Positions 18,215 through 27,634 of a stretch of DNA of 58,506 nucleotides are shown here, piece by piece; the first letter of the stretch is position 1; every line of letters begins with the position of its first letter. The notes beneath the pieces are model-generated. The model was not told the origin of the DNA. It saw only the letters and a list, made by a program, of their open reading frames with translations, and ran no database searches. A program made the translations under genes and the position numbers. Origin of the DNA: Candidatus Aminicenantota bacterium (GTDB lineage: Bacteria > Acidobacteriota > Aminicenantia > Aminicenantales > Saccharicenantaceae); NCBI GenBank assembly GCA_014360015.1, contig JACIYJ010000012.1, forward strand, positions 1 through 58,506, written 5' to 3'.

Positions 18215-20610
18215 CTTTTTGACTCCGTAGTTTGATTTTTAAAATGATTGGCTTTAGCCAGCGCTTCTTGAACTCTGGCCGGTTGTCCTAAGCGATTATA
18301 GACATCAGCCAGAAGAAAATAACTGAGGGCTTTGAGTTCAGGAGTTCTCGCCTTGCTCAAACCAGTATTGATTAAATCTAATATCTCTGCCGGGTTGTCG
18401 TTCCGAAGAAGCTTACCCCGAGCATAGAACAAATAGCCTTCAGCTTCGTTCGGAGCAGTTTTCATAACTTTTTCCATTTGCTCCAGGTATCCCTGAAAAT
18501 CACCCCGCTTGAGCAAAAGCTTGCCCAGATTAAACCTGGCCCGAAAATGGTCGGGGTAATTCTCAATCTCTTTCGAATACGCCTGGATGGCTTCTTCCAG
18601 CCGGCCCTGTTCTTCATAGAGCAGACCGAGATGATAATGAGCTAAGGGAAACTTCGGATACTCCTGAAGGATTTTCTTTAACAGCTCCTCAGCTCTTGAA
18701 TATTCTTTAAGCCCGATCAGGCAGACGGCCAGGTTCAATTCATTCCTGGTCATCTTGGGCTGAATCTCCACCGCCTTTTCCAGGTAGGGCAGAGCCTGAG
18801 CATGCTCCATTTTCCTCATATAAACTTCACCGATTAAAGTATAAGCCTGGGTATTCCGATCATCGATAGACAGGGCTTTTTTGCTAAGTGAAATTACCTC
18901 TTCATCCCGGCCCTCTTCGAGAAGGATGTTAGCTAAGCTGATCAGAGCCTGGAGTGAGTTAGGGTCTTGTCGAAGAATCTCATCCAGAAGTTTTTTGGCT
19001 TCTTCTTTTTTCCCGAGTTCCAGGTAGCAGGTTGAAAGCAAGAGCAGAGCCTGGGGGATTCCAGGTTCGAGCGACAGAGCTCGCTCTAAATTTCCAACAG
19101 CCTCTCCATATTTTTCATGATTGATGAAATCGCCAGCCTGCTGAATCAGCTCATAAACCTCCAGTTTGTCCTTGGGGTCAGCTAAATCCTTTGCTGGCCT
19201 GGTTTTTATTTTAACTGAAGCACCGATATAACCAAGAGCAGCCAGACGCTGGACAGTTTCGGAATCAAGGTTGGCTGCCTGGGGTTCGGGTGCACCGAAA
19301 CTGATTCTTTCTACAAAGGCCTCAAGCTCTTTTTTTAAATTCAGTCCGACTTCTGGATATCTGTTCTGGACATCGGTTAATTCTTTGGGATCCTGCTTTA
19401 AATCATAAAGTTCAGGCCTGGGAGCATCGATGAACTTAAACCGGCTGGTCCTCAGACTTAAAAGTGGACTCCAACCATAATGCAGGTTGGGGCTAAGAGA
19501 TTCACAGTAAGCCGGTAGTTCTTTTTCTTTTTTCCCGAGCATCAAGCCAACCAGGGATCGTCCCTGAGTGGGTGGCGCTTTTATTCCGACCATCTCGGTG
19601 ATTGTAGGGAAAATATCAACAGTACTGACCTGAGCAGGAATTCTGATATTCTGCAACCTGTGGTCGGGACTGACCACCAGAAACGGCACCCGCACCGCAT
19701 AATCATAGATAAAAAAGCCATGGGCTAATTCGCCGTGATCACCCAGACCCTCTCCATGATCGCCCACCAGGACCACTACCGTCTTGCTATCCAGACCATT
19801 GGTCTTGAGCCAGGAATATAGCCGGCCAATCTGCTCATCCATATAAGCGATTTCACCATCATAAAGACTGACTGGCGGATTATAGTTATATTGTGAATAA
19901 TAAGGCTCTGGTGGTTCGTAAGGCAGATGCGGGTCATAAAGATGGACCCAGGCAAAGAAAGGCCGGTCTTTATTCTTTTCCAACCAGCTCAGAGCCGAAT
20001 TCACCACTTCATCTCCGCGACGCTGCACCATGCCCAGGTCAAGCTGTTTATATTTTTTCAGGTCAAATTGATCATCGTAGTATTCGAAGCCCTGCTTGAG
20101 TCCCCAACGGCCGTCCAGGACAAAGGCCGCAATGAAGGCTGCTGTCCGGTAACCTGAAGCCGCAAAAACTTCGGCCAAGGTAGTCTGGTCATCCCGCAGA
20201 GCATTGTTGCCGTTGACTCTGACTCCGTGATAGGGTGGATAATAACCGGTCATAATCGAGCAGTGAGCCGGAAGGGTCAGCGGGGCAGTTGTGGCACATT
20301 GCTCAAAAACCACAGCTCTTCGGCCCATTTCATTTAGGTTCGGAGTCTGGACCGCACCATAGCCATAGAGCGGCAGATGATCAGCTCGGGTGGTGTCAAG
20401 AGTTATAAGCAGAACATTAGGCTTTTCCACGCCCTGCTTTTTCCAGAAATTCTGGATTGAAGCTGATGGTTTTAGAAAAAGCTGGAAAAGAAGAAGACCT
20501 CCAGCCAGCAAAACAACCACTACCAGCAGAAAAATCGAGATAAAAGTTTTCTTCTTAGTTTCCGACTTTTTCCCGATATTGTTTTCTTTTTTATTTTTCT
20601 TTTTGCCCAT
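18211..20610 (-). CDS. Membrane-anchored sulfatase-fold (alkaline phosphatase superfamily) protein with TPRs
   Basis: 799 residues. A Lys-rich start and one membrane span (about 24-46) place the rest in the periplasm. The sulfatase-fold domain (about 60-450) has the metal motifs NVLLITLDTTRADH and VVLVGDHGEGLGDHGE. At the position of the formylglycine Cys/Ser of true sulfatases (C/S-x-P-x-R) it reads T-L-P-A-H (Thr112, in APLTLPAHCSIMTG). A Thr nucleophile is known in phosphoethanolamine and lipoteichoic-acid transferases of the same superfamily, so a phosphotransferase or phosphodiesterase is as likely as a sulfatase. The C-terminal 320 residues are about nine TPRs. It is coupled to the downstream CarboxypepD_reg-TPR gene by an ATGA overlap. 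Confidence 0.8.
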   Translation of the reverse strand: MGKKKNKKENNIGKKSETKKKTFISIFLLVVVVLLAGGLLLFQLFLKPSASIQNFWKKQGVEKPNVLLITLDTTRADHLPLYGYGAVQTPNLNEMGRRAVVFEQCATTAPLTLPAHCSIMTGYYPPYHGVRVNGNNALRDDQTTLAEVFAASGYRTAAFIAAFVLDGRWGLKQGFEYYDDQFDLKKYKQLDLGMVQRRGDEVVNSALSWLEKNKDRPFFAWVHLYDPHLPYEPPEPYYSQYNYNPPVSLYDGEIAYMDEQIGRLYSWLKTNGLDSKTVVVLVGDHGEGLGDHGELAHGFFIYDYAVRVPFLVVSPDHRLQNIRIPAQVSTVDIFPTITEMVGIKAPPTQGRSLVGLMLGKKEKELPAYCESLSPNLHYGWSPLLSLRTSRFKFIDAPRPELYDLKQDPKELTDVQNRYPEVGLNLKKELEAFVERISFGAPEPQAANLDSETVQRLAALGYIGASVKIKTRPAKDLADPKDKLEVYELIQQAGDFINHEKYGEAVGNLERALSLEPGIPQALLLLSTCYLELGKKEEAKKLLDEILRQDPNSLQALISLANILLEEGRDEEVISLSKKALSIDDRNTQAYTLIGEVYMRKMEHAQALPYLEKAVEIQPKMTRNELNLAVCLIGLKEYSRAEELLKKILQEYPKFPLAHYHLGLLYEEQGRLEEAIQAYSKEIENYPDHFRARFNLGKLLLKRGDFQGYLEQMEKVMKTAPNEAEGYLFYARGKLLRNDNPAEILDLINTGLSKARTPELKALSYFLLADVYNRLGQPARVQEALAKANHFKNQTTESKR

Positions 20611-20660
20611 AATTTTTTGTCTTTTTTAAACTTTAGTTCTTACTCTTTATCCTTGATCTT

Positions 20661-23276
20661 TTATTTTCCGCTCTGCAGCCAGGCCCGATAGATAGCCCAG
20701 ACCGCACCCGGCCTCATATATTTCATGGCCCTGAAAAGATTCTGACCATTTTTCTGCTGTGGGTTATTCCAGACATATTCATCCGGATTCAGATAGGCTT
20801 CTGGTGTTTTAAAAAAGTAGCCTTGGCCTTCAGGGCTCCAGACCACCCGATAAATACCGTAAGCTGTTTGCCAGGCTTCTTTTTCCAGGCCGTGGAGCAG
20901 AAGATTGGAAGCAAAAGCATAAGCTGTACCGACCCAGACCTCGTCTCCCTGCTGACTGAAAAGCTGTTTGCCTGAAGTGGTGCGACCGTTGACTGCTCCC
21001 ATCAAACCATCACCAAAGCCAGCCACATTGGTCTCGAAAATAGTTTTCAGGGCTCTTTTAACTTGCTCTTCGGGAAGCAAAGGCTCGGTCTTTTCCAGTC
21101 CGAGCATAGAACTATACCAGACACCAAAAAGCTGGTCAGTCATGATATCATCAGTATGGCTGTCGATATGGAAATAACCTTTCTCTTCATTCCAGAGTTT
21201 CTGGACTTCTTTTTTCCCAGCTTCTATCCAGGACAGATACCGTTTCTGAACATCTTTTATTTTCACTCCATTGACTTCTTCAAGGCTCTTTTCCAAAAGC
21301 AGGTCACCTAAGCGGCAGGTGGCTTTTAAAGAAGACAGCCAGAGGAGACCCACATAGGCACTGGTGCCTTTCATCCGCCAGGTGTCGTAGGTCTGATCTG
21401 GAATGGCTTCATTCTGGGGAATATGAGATTCCGGATGTCCGAACCTTTTCTCCAGAGTATCCAGAGCTAAAACTGACGCAGCGAAAACTTCTCTAAGAAA
21501 GTCCACATCCTCTTTGCCTGCAGCCAGATAATCGCGCAGAGCTCGAAGCGGGAATTTGGGATTAAGGTCTTTCCAGACATTTCCGTTCTGCCAGTCAAAA
21601 GCATTAAGCACCACCCAGGGTCTGACCCGGGGAGAACCAAGATCGTGGGGAATCATCCCCCTCTCTTTGTTGACATTCCAGTAATAACCTTTCTTTTCAG
21701 CCGGAACTTCTTTGGGAAAAACCTGGTCGTATTGATAAATTTTATAATTCGGATCGATTCGATTCACCGTCTCAGCAAAAAAGCGGATGTTCCTGAGTTC
21801 CAGCTCCAGCCAGAGCTCCAGAACCTGCCAGCAGTAAGAATCAACATCGAACGTTCCGTACATTAGATAATCAGCACTTTCCAAATAAGTGAAAAGATCT
21901 GTGGAAGCTTCCCAGATACTGGTTTCGCTCAGGACATAAAGCTCATTGAAAAGAATCTGTTTGAACCAGTCTGGGAGTTTTTTCTGGCTGAGAATTGTCT
22001 GTTGCCAGCTATCGATGGCTTTTTCCCACTGGCTGTATTTTTCCAGAGCTTCAAAAGCCAGAGCTTGAGCCTTCCCTCCGTCGGCTCCAAAAAATTCCGT
22101 ATATTTTTTCCTGTATTTCACACCTTTTTCAAATTCGTAATAAGGAAAATCCCAGCTCAAGACAAATGGTACTTCTATTTTTTCACCCGGTTTTAATTTC
22201 AGAGTCAGGCAGAGAGCCGAAGCGACCCTCTGGCTTTTTCCGGACGTTTCTCTTGACTCTTCTTTTTTTGATGACAATTTCCCTGAAGCTGCAAATGGCT
22301 CCATCACTTCAGCCCCATCACCTGTCGGGTCAAAATCCAGAAGGTAGGAAACTTCAGCTTTTCCAGGAATTTCTGCAGTGGCCATGGCCATAGTTCCGGT
22401 TAAAGCATTTCCCTGACGGATATCAGCTCCTTTTCTTTTAAAAATGATTGCCTTTTTCTGCCCTTCAGCCACAAACTGGCTGTAACTACCCTGACTGTTC
22501 TTATCCCAGACAAATTGAGTTTCGGGCACATTTCCGCCTGGCCAGACCGCTTCCCAGCCGACCATATTTTCCCAGGTGAGCATAATTGAGACTTCTACAG
22601 GAGATTTTGAGGGATTACTAAGGATCCATTTATAAATGGCAACCGGATAACTGCTTTCCCGGTAATTTCCTGGAATTACCGGAGAAAACTGAACAACAGC
22701 TATTTTTACTGGCCAGTCCTTATTCTTTTCGAAAGAAAAACCACTTTTTGGATACAAGGCAAAATAATCTCCACATCCCGGTGCCAGCCGCCATTTCCAG
22801 CTTTGAAGAACATTGGACTTTTGATCAGCCGAAAGTGTCTGGACAATTTTCTGATTACCTTTTTTGATAAAGAGATGAAAAGCATCAGCTGGAATTGGAT
22901 CATCTACAAACCAGCCCGATTTGAGAAACCAGTAACGGAAATTGCCGCTGATTGTCCATTCGAAGCCACCTGTTCCAAATCCCCCGACCGGACAGGCACT
23001 GCCTTCAGAATTATTATCAATGTTCCCGGAAGCAGAAGGGTGACCGAATCGTTCCAGCTTATACCCGAACGGTCTGGTAAAAGAGCAATCTGGAAAGCCA
23101 GCTATATTAGCCGGAGCCGCTTGAAATTTAAACTCAAAACCCGAAGCCACGGCAGCCAGCTTTGTCTTTTCTGTTCGGACTGACTCTGAGCCAGCAGCTG
23201 AAGTTGAGATGACCAAAAATATCAATAGAAATAAAATTGAATTAAAAGCCAGATTCTTAGTTGATTTTCCCCTCAT
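20661..23276 (-). CDS. GH116 glycosidase (bacterial GBA2-like beta-glucosidase family), exported
   Basis: 871 residues, with a signal peptide of about 28 residues ending STSAAGS. The N-terminal GH116 beta-domain is marked by CPVGGFGTGGFEWTISGNFR, followed by the (alpha/alpha)6 catalytic domain. The nucleophile candidate is Glu445 in LFNELYVL and the acid/base is Asp631 in QTYDTWRMKGTSAY, matching the GH116 pattern known from GBA2 and TxGH116. Members cleave beta-glucosides, beta-xylosides or beta-GlcNAc. A ribosome site GGTGGGGAG precedes the ATG. Its place directly after nagA in transcription order suggests a role in the same glycan route. Confidence 0.87.
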   Translation of the reverse strand: MRGKSTKNLAFNSILFLLIFLVISTSAAGSESVRTEKTKLAAVASGFEFKFQAAPANIAGFPDCSFTRPFGYKLERFGHPSASGNIDNNSEGSACPVGGFGTGGFEWTISGNFRYWFLKSGWFVDDPIPADAFHLFIKKGNQKIVQTLSADQKSNVLQSWKWRLAPGCGDYFALYPKSGFSFEKNKDWPVKIAVVQFSPVIPGNYRESSYPVAIYKWILSNPSKSPVEVSIMLTWENMVGWEAVWPGGNVPETQFVWDKNSQGSYSQFVAEGQKKAIIFKRKGADIRQGNALTGTMAMATAEIPGKAEVSYLLDFDPTGDGAEVMEPFAASGKLSSKKEESRETSGKSQRVASALCLTLKLKPGEKIEVPFVLSWDFPYYEFEKGVKYRKKYTEFFGADGGKAQALAFEALEKYSQWEKAIDSWQQTILSQKKLPDWFKQILFNELYVLSETSIWEASTDLFTYLESADYLMYGTFDVDSYCWQVLELWLELELRNIRFFAETVNRIDPNYKIYQYDQVFPKEVPAEKKGYYWNVNKERGMIPHDLGSPRVRPWVVLNAFDWQNGNVWKDLNPKFPLRALRDYLAAGKEDVDFLREVFAASVLALDTLEKRFGHPESHIPQNEAIPDQTYDTWRMKGTSAYVGLLWLSSLKATCRLGDLLLEKSLEEVNGVKIKDVQKRYLSWIEAGKKEVQKLWNEEKGYFHIDSHTDDIMTDQLFGVWYSSMLGLEKTEPLLPEEQVKRALKTIFETNVAGFGDGLMGAVNGRTTSGKQLFSQQGDEVWVGTAYAFASNLLLHGLEKEAWQTAYGIYRVVWSPEGQGYFFKTPEAYLNPDEYVWNNPQQKNGQNLFRAMKYMRPGAVWAIYRAWLQSGK

Positions 23277-23292
23277 CTCCCCACCTTATTCT

Positions 23293-24462
23293 TCATTTTC
23301 TTTCTGGATAAACCCTTCTCCCCCGAACATAGGTTTCCACGGTTTCAAAGTTCTGGTCAAAAACAGCCAGATTAGCCAGCTTGCCTTTCTCCAAACTGCC
23401 CAGCTCGGCCTCAAGACCAACACTTTTAGCCGGAGTCAGAGAAGCCATGGATACCACTTCGGGGACTGTAAGCCCGGTCCAATTCAGAACATTTTTCACC
23501 CCGTGATTGAGATGAAGGACCGAACCGGCCAGCACGCCCGAATCCTTCAACCTGATTTCATTGCCCTTAAGAACAACTTCCAGGCCGCCCCAGGCGTAGG
23601 TACCATCAGGCAGACCAGTTTCTTTTAAGGAATCAGTAATCAGGCAAACCCGATCTTTTCCTTTGCGGAATACAGCCAGGCGAATAAAGCAGGGATGGAC
23701 ATGGATGCCATCAGCAATCAGCTCCACAAACACCTGGTCACTATCCAGGACCGCCCCAATTCCTCCTGGTTCACGATGATGGAATTCCCGCCAGGCATTA
23801 AAAAGATGAGTGGCGTGATTGCTTCCGGCTTCAATAGCTTTCCTGGCTTCATCATAGGTAGCATCAGAATGACCAATAGAAACCACCCACCCCAGCTCTG
23901 TCATTTTTTTTATATAATCCAGGTTCCGGCCGGCTTCTGGAGCTATAGTGATTAAGGTTTTTAATCCATTAAGAGACTCGGCGAGTCGTTCCAGTTCCTG
24001 CTCATTAATTTCTCTGATGTATTTGGGATCTTGGGCACCTTTTCGCTTCAGACTGACAAAAGGCCCTTCCAAATGAATCCCCAGAATTTCTGATGGTAAA
24101 TTTTCTTTTTTAGCTTCCTTTACCGCTTCAATCGCTGCGGTCATAGCTTCCAGGCTGGAAGTGAGAGTAGTCGGGAAAAATCCAGTTACTCCGCAGGCTG
24201 CCTGATGGCTGGCCATCTGACGCAGGCTTTCCACTTCCCCATCCATTACTTCTTTCCCTAAGGCTCCATGGAGATGAACATCAATGAGTCCTGGAGATAT
24301 CCAGTGGTTCCGACGGTCTATAAACTCGACAGAATCTAAGGAAGGCAATTCTTCTGGTCGGTAAACACCCTCGATTTTTTCATCTTTAATGACCAATAGA
24401 CCGTCTTCAATCACTCGGTCAGGTAAAATCAAATTACCTCTGATAGCCCTGACTTTCATCAT
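23293..24462 (-). CDS. nagA: N-acetylglucosamine-6-phosphate deacetylase
   Basis: It removes acetate from GlcNAc-6-P to give GlcN-6-P in the cytoplasm. It is an amidohydrolase with an urease-like TIM barrel: metal motif DVHLHGALGKEVMDG near the N terminus, GIHLEGPF with the metal Glu, SIGHSDATYDEA, ATHLFNAW and the catalytic Asp in CLITDSLKETGLPDG. At about 390 residues it has the usual length. Two adjacent ATGs occur at 24462 and 24459; AAAGGAGA lies upstream. A longer frame to 24486 has no support. It fits with the ROK kinase at 27635, which could make its substrate. Confidence 0.93.
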   Translation of the reverse strand: MMKVRAIRGNLILPDRVIEDGLLVIKDEKIEGVYRPEELPSLDSVEFIDRRNHWISPGLIDVHLHGALGKEVMDGEVESLRQMASHQAACGVTGFFPTTLTSSLEAMTAAIEAVKEAKKENLPSEILGIHLEGPFVSLKRKGAQDPKYIREINEQELERLAESLNGLKTLITIAPEAGRNLDYIKKMTELGWVVSIGHSDATYDEARKAIEAGSNHATHLFNAWREFHHREPGGIGAVLDSDQVFVELIADGIHVHPCFIRLAVFRKGKDRVCLITDSLKETGLPDGTYAWGGLEVVLKGNEIRLKDSGVLAGSVLHLNHGVKNVLNWTGLTVPEVVSMASLTPAKSVGLEAELGSLEKGKLANLAVFDQNFETVETYVRGRRVYPERK

Positions 24463-24573
24463 CCTGTCGGTTCTCCTTTGTTTCAAATTTCAGTTTCTAC
24501 GATGTATATTTTATCACTTTTTGGTTAAACCCGGAGAAAGCGAAAAGTTGCTGATTTCGAGCCAGCCACTTTT

Positions 24574-25464
24574 TCAGTCAAACTTAACTCTGCCCTGTTC
24601 TCTCAAATCCCGATAGCTTAAGAGTTTAATGTTCCTTCGAGCGATAATTTTTTTCACTTTAGGGCTGGTGATGGCCCTGACTTCAGCCGAGCGGTACTTA
24701 TAGACATTCTGCAGGCCATCAGGGTTGAGGTCAACCAAGGCTCTTTCCTCTGGCGTATCCAGTCCGGGATGAACTACCAGAAGATAAAGACCTGGTTTGG
24801 CCGTCATAAGTTTTTCAATGAGAACTTTTTCTTTCTGCTCTGGCAGGACGTTGTAAATATCGAAAAATTCCCGGTCTTCGCCACATTCACCGGAAACTGG
24901 CAGGCCATATTCTTTGGCCAGTTTTCTGACCACCGCCCTGAATTCTTCTTTTGTCTCCAGACTGTCCATATGAGTATCCAGATAATCCAGCCTGAGGCCA
25001 CGAGAGAGTGCCCGGTCTATTTGAGCCCGAAGCTCTTTTTCCACCTCCTCCACTCGTGGACTGGCCGAAAAAAAGGCCTGAGCAGTTGAATAAAAATAGC
25101 CGTCTTCATCCACCAAGCTCGGAACCAGATTAAAAGGCAGCACCGGACGCCAGCGATAATCTTTCCACTCAGCATTAACGCAGAGATGAACACCCACCGA
25201 CCATTGCCAGTTCTGGCGGCAGCGGCGGGCAGCATCTTCAAACCAGGGCGCCGGCACCAGCAGACCGCCGGTTGTCAGAATTCCCTTAGAAAAAGCTATT
25301 TCAAAAGCTTCATTGGCCGAGTGAGTCATTCCCATATCGTCCCCGCGAACTATGAGCTCTATTAATTGAGGCTCAGAAGCTGTCCGCGTCTGATTTCCAG
25401 CTCCAATCCAGACCAGGGTTATGGCCAGAAACAGACTAAGGATAATATATGAAAATCTTTTCAT
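24574..25464 (-). CDS. ChbG/YdjC family carbohydrate deacetylase, exported
   Basis: 296 residues with a signal peptide (YIILSLFLAITLVWIGAG). The YdjC-fold deacetylase domain starts at about 32 with LIVRGDDMGMTHSANEAFE, holding the catalytic/metal Asp pair, and continues with LDTHMDS (metal His) and VVHPGLDTPEE. The characterised ChbG removes one acetyl group from chitin disaccharides; an exported form would act on oligosaccharides in the periplasm before uptake. A strong purine-rich ribosome site (AAAGGAGGGAGGG) precedes the ATG. It lies between nagA and an MFS transporter on the same strand. Confidence 0.87.
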   Translation of the reverse strand: MKRFSYIILSLFLAITLVWIGAGNQTRTASEPQLIELIVRGDDMGMTHSANEAFEIAFSKGILTTGGLLVPAPWFEDAARRCRQNWQWSVGVHLCVNAEWKDYRWRPVLPFNLVPSLVDEDGYFYSTAQAFFSASPRVEEVEKELRAQIDRALSRGLRLDYLDTHMDSLETKEEFRAVVRKLAKEYGLPVSGECGEDREFFDIYNVLPEQKEKVLIEKLMTAKPGLYLLVVHPGLDTPEERALVDLNPDGLQNVYKYRSAEVRAITSPKVKKIIARRNIKLLSYRDLREQGRVKFD

Positions 25465-25523
25465 ATATAGCCCTCCCTCCTTTTGACTTTCATTCAGCTT
25501 AAATTGCCTTTCTTATAATTCTA

Positions 25524-26699
25524 TTATTTATCGCTGCTCTTTAAAAGTTTAGAGCGCAGCCAGCTCTGCAGTCCGAGAATCATCAGCAGATTAAAGATGG
25601 GGATAAAAAGGGCAATGGTCAGAGAATAATGCTGGCTGACCCGGCCAATCAACCACGGTGAAAGCATTCCCCCGACCAGCCCGGTGCCTATGGCCAGAGA
25701 AAAGGCGGTCCCTGAATAATCAGGAAAAGCTTCGCCGATGACCGAAAGAGTTGTTGGATAAATAGCCGCAAAACCCAGACCAATTAAAAGGGCAAAGCTT
25801 ACCGCCTGAATTTTCCCCGGACTTAAAATCATTCCCAGCAAGGCTAAAAGTGACAAACCAGCACTGACGAGAACCACAGTTTCCCGTTTAACTACTCCCA
25901 GCAATTTAGAAAAAAGCAGCCGCCCGAGCATCAAAAACAACCAGTAGCCGGAAAGAATCAGAGCTGAATGTCCGGCTTCAAGTTGAAATTTCTCCTGAAA
26001 AAAACTGCTCAACCAGCCCCCTACCGAAAATTCGTTCCCCGATTGAAAAAATAGAATAAAAGCCCCGAGCCAGAGAATTTCTGAGCCAATAATTTTTTTG
26101 ACATCTTTAAGAGGAAAACCCTGAGGCTGTTTGGGCCGCGGGAAATTGAAAATCGAAAAAAGAATAAACGGCAGAAGGCTCAAAAAGGCCGCCAGCAGAA
26201 TGACCGGTCTCAAACCGGTGAGTTTTAGAAGACTACCGATTAAAAGCGGCACCAACAGTGCCCCGAAGCCAAAAAATATCCCCAGAAAATTCAGAGCAGC
26301 AGCTCGTTTCTCCGGATTAAGGTCATTGACTAAAGCATTGGCTCCACCGTTGAGGCCACCTCCAGCCAGACCCAGAAAAATTGCCGAAACTAAGACATAA
26401 GAATAATTTGAAGAAAAAGCCAACTCGGCAAAAGATAAACTGACAACCAGGGAACTTGCCGCCAGAAAGATTTTAAAGCCAAAGCGGTCAACCATCGGAC
26501 CAAAAAAAAGAGTAGACACCAGCATTCCCAGATTCATAAAAAAGAAAAGATTTCCCGCCTGGATTCTTTCCAGCCTGAGAGTTTCAAAAAGTTCTGGCAA
26601 GATAGCACCGATGATGGCCATGACAATTCCAAAAACAAACATCCCGGCTGAACAGGCAGCGGTCAGGACCGAAGCTAAAGCTTTATTTTCTATTTCCAT
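25524..26699 (-). CDS. MFS transporter, sugar permease-like
   Basis: 391 residues with about 12 hydrophobic segments in two halves and the MFS loop-2 motif in the form GPMVDRFGFKIF. The overall pattern, with FFFMNLGMLVSTLFFGPM and IYPTTLSVIGEAFPDYSG, resembles the fucose/glucose permease (FucP-like) branch. It probably brings the mono- or disaccharides released by the neighbouring glycosidases across the inner membrane by proton symport. It sits between the SIS and ChbG/YdjC genes, all on the same strand. No strong ribosome site is visible before the ATG. The substrate is inferred only from context. Confidence 0.82.
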   Translation of the reverse strand: MEIENKALASVLTAACSAGMFVFGIVMAIIGAILPELFETLRLERIQAGNLFFFMNLGMLVSTLFFGPMVDRFGFKIFLAASSLVVSLSFAELAFSSNYSYVLVSAIFLGLAGGGLNGGANALVNDLNPEKRAAALNFLGIFFGFGALLVPLLIGSLLKLTGLRPVILLAAFLSLLPFILFSIFNFPRPKQPQGFPLKDVKKIIGSEILWLGAFILFFQSGNEFSVGGWLSSFFQEKFQLEAGHSALILSGYWLFLMLGRLLFSKLLGVVKRETVVLVSAGLSLLALLGMILSPGKIQAVSFALLIGLGFAAIYPTTLSVIGEAFPDYSGTAFSLAIGTGLVGGMLSPWLIGRVSQHYSLTIALFIPIFNLLMILGLQSWLRSKLLKSSDK

Positions 26700-26832
26700 T
26701 TCTGAATTTTGGCTGTCCTTTTTTCCCTTTTCTTTCTCCTTTTTTTCAATCGTTCTTTCTTTTTATTTTTTGTCTGTCTTTAAAATGCTGCCTTAATTAT
26801 CCTTGTCTTTGTCCTTGCCTTTAGCTTTTTCA

Positions 26833-27600
26833 TTATTTATAGATATTTACCGGACGGTTGTAATAAAACTCGGTAAAAGCCCGATAAACCCCATCATTGT
26901 GATCAGGAGCAATCCCCGGAACATTGGGTGAAACAAAGGTCGGAGTGAGTTTTCCCTGTCTTGCAAGAAGGGCGCCAGTTTCAGCTACTAAAGCCATGGC
27001 TATCGAAACTGCGGCCACAGTGGAACCGGCAGCGATCCTCTCCGGCCGGTCGACATCAACCAGAGCATCTTCAGGAGGTACACAATTATCAATGGCTACA
27101 TCAGCTATCTGTGCCAAAAACTTGCCCGAAGAGTGAGATGGTTTTGAGACTTTCATATTCTTATGACTGGAGACACTGATGACTTTAAGCCCGCGAGCTT
27201 TAGCTTCCAGAGCCACTTCAATCGGAGCAGCATTCCGACCACCATGAGAAAAAATGATGATGACATCCCGGGATTCGAGAGAATAACTCTGAAGAAAAAC
27301 CTTAGCATATCCTTCTTTTCTCTCAATCCAGAGCAGTTCTCTGGCTCCACCCGGTCCAATGACATTAGTCCACATCAGCCTCGGGTCATAGAGCGGATAG
27401 AAGCCAACGAAACTGCCATACCGCGGGAAAACATCCATCACCGGGATGACTGAATGCCCGCTGCCGAAAAGATAAACCCGGCCTCCGGAAGCAATAGCTT
27501 CAGCCATCAATTTGGCCGCTTTTAAGATTTTTTTCATCTGGGTTTTTTGAATTTTTTCGATGATGGCCTGAATTTTCTGGAGATATTTTTCGGCTGACAT
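26833..27600 (-). CDS. SIS domain sugar-phosphate-binding protein (UPF0309-like)
   Basis: 255 residues forming one SIS (sugar isomerase) domain. RVYLFGSGHSVIPVMDVFPR carries the phosphosugar-binding Ser, VIIIFSHGGRNAAPIEVALEA forms the second binding loop, and VSPNVPGIAPDHNDGVYR closes the protein. It resembles the UPF0309 group, whose substrate is not established; isomerases and etherases of amino-sugar phosphates share the fold. GAAAGGAG precedes the ATG. It is 34 bases downstream of the ROK kinase gene, so it probably acts on the phosphorylated amino sugar. Confidence 0.82.
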   Translation of the reverse strand: MSAEKYLQKIQAIIEKIQKTQMKKILKAAKLMAEAIASGGRVYLFGSGHSVIPVMDVFPRYGSFVGFYPLYDPRLMWTNVIGPGGARELLWIERKEGYAKVFLQSYSLESRDVIIIFSHGGRNAAPIEVALEAKARGLKVISVSSHKNMKVSKPSHSSGKFLAQIADVAIDNCVPPEDALVDVDRPERIAAGSTVAAVSIAMALVAETGALLARQGKLTPTFVSPNVPGIAPDHNDGVYRAFTEFYYNRPVNIYK

Positions 27601-27634
27601 TAAAGACTCCTTTCTCTTTTCAAATCTTTTTATA

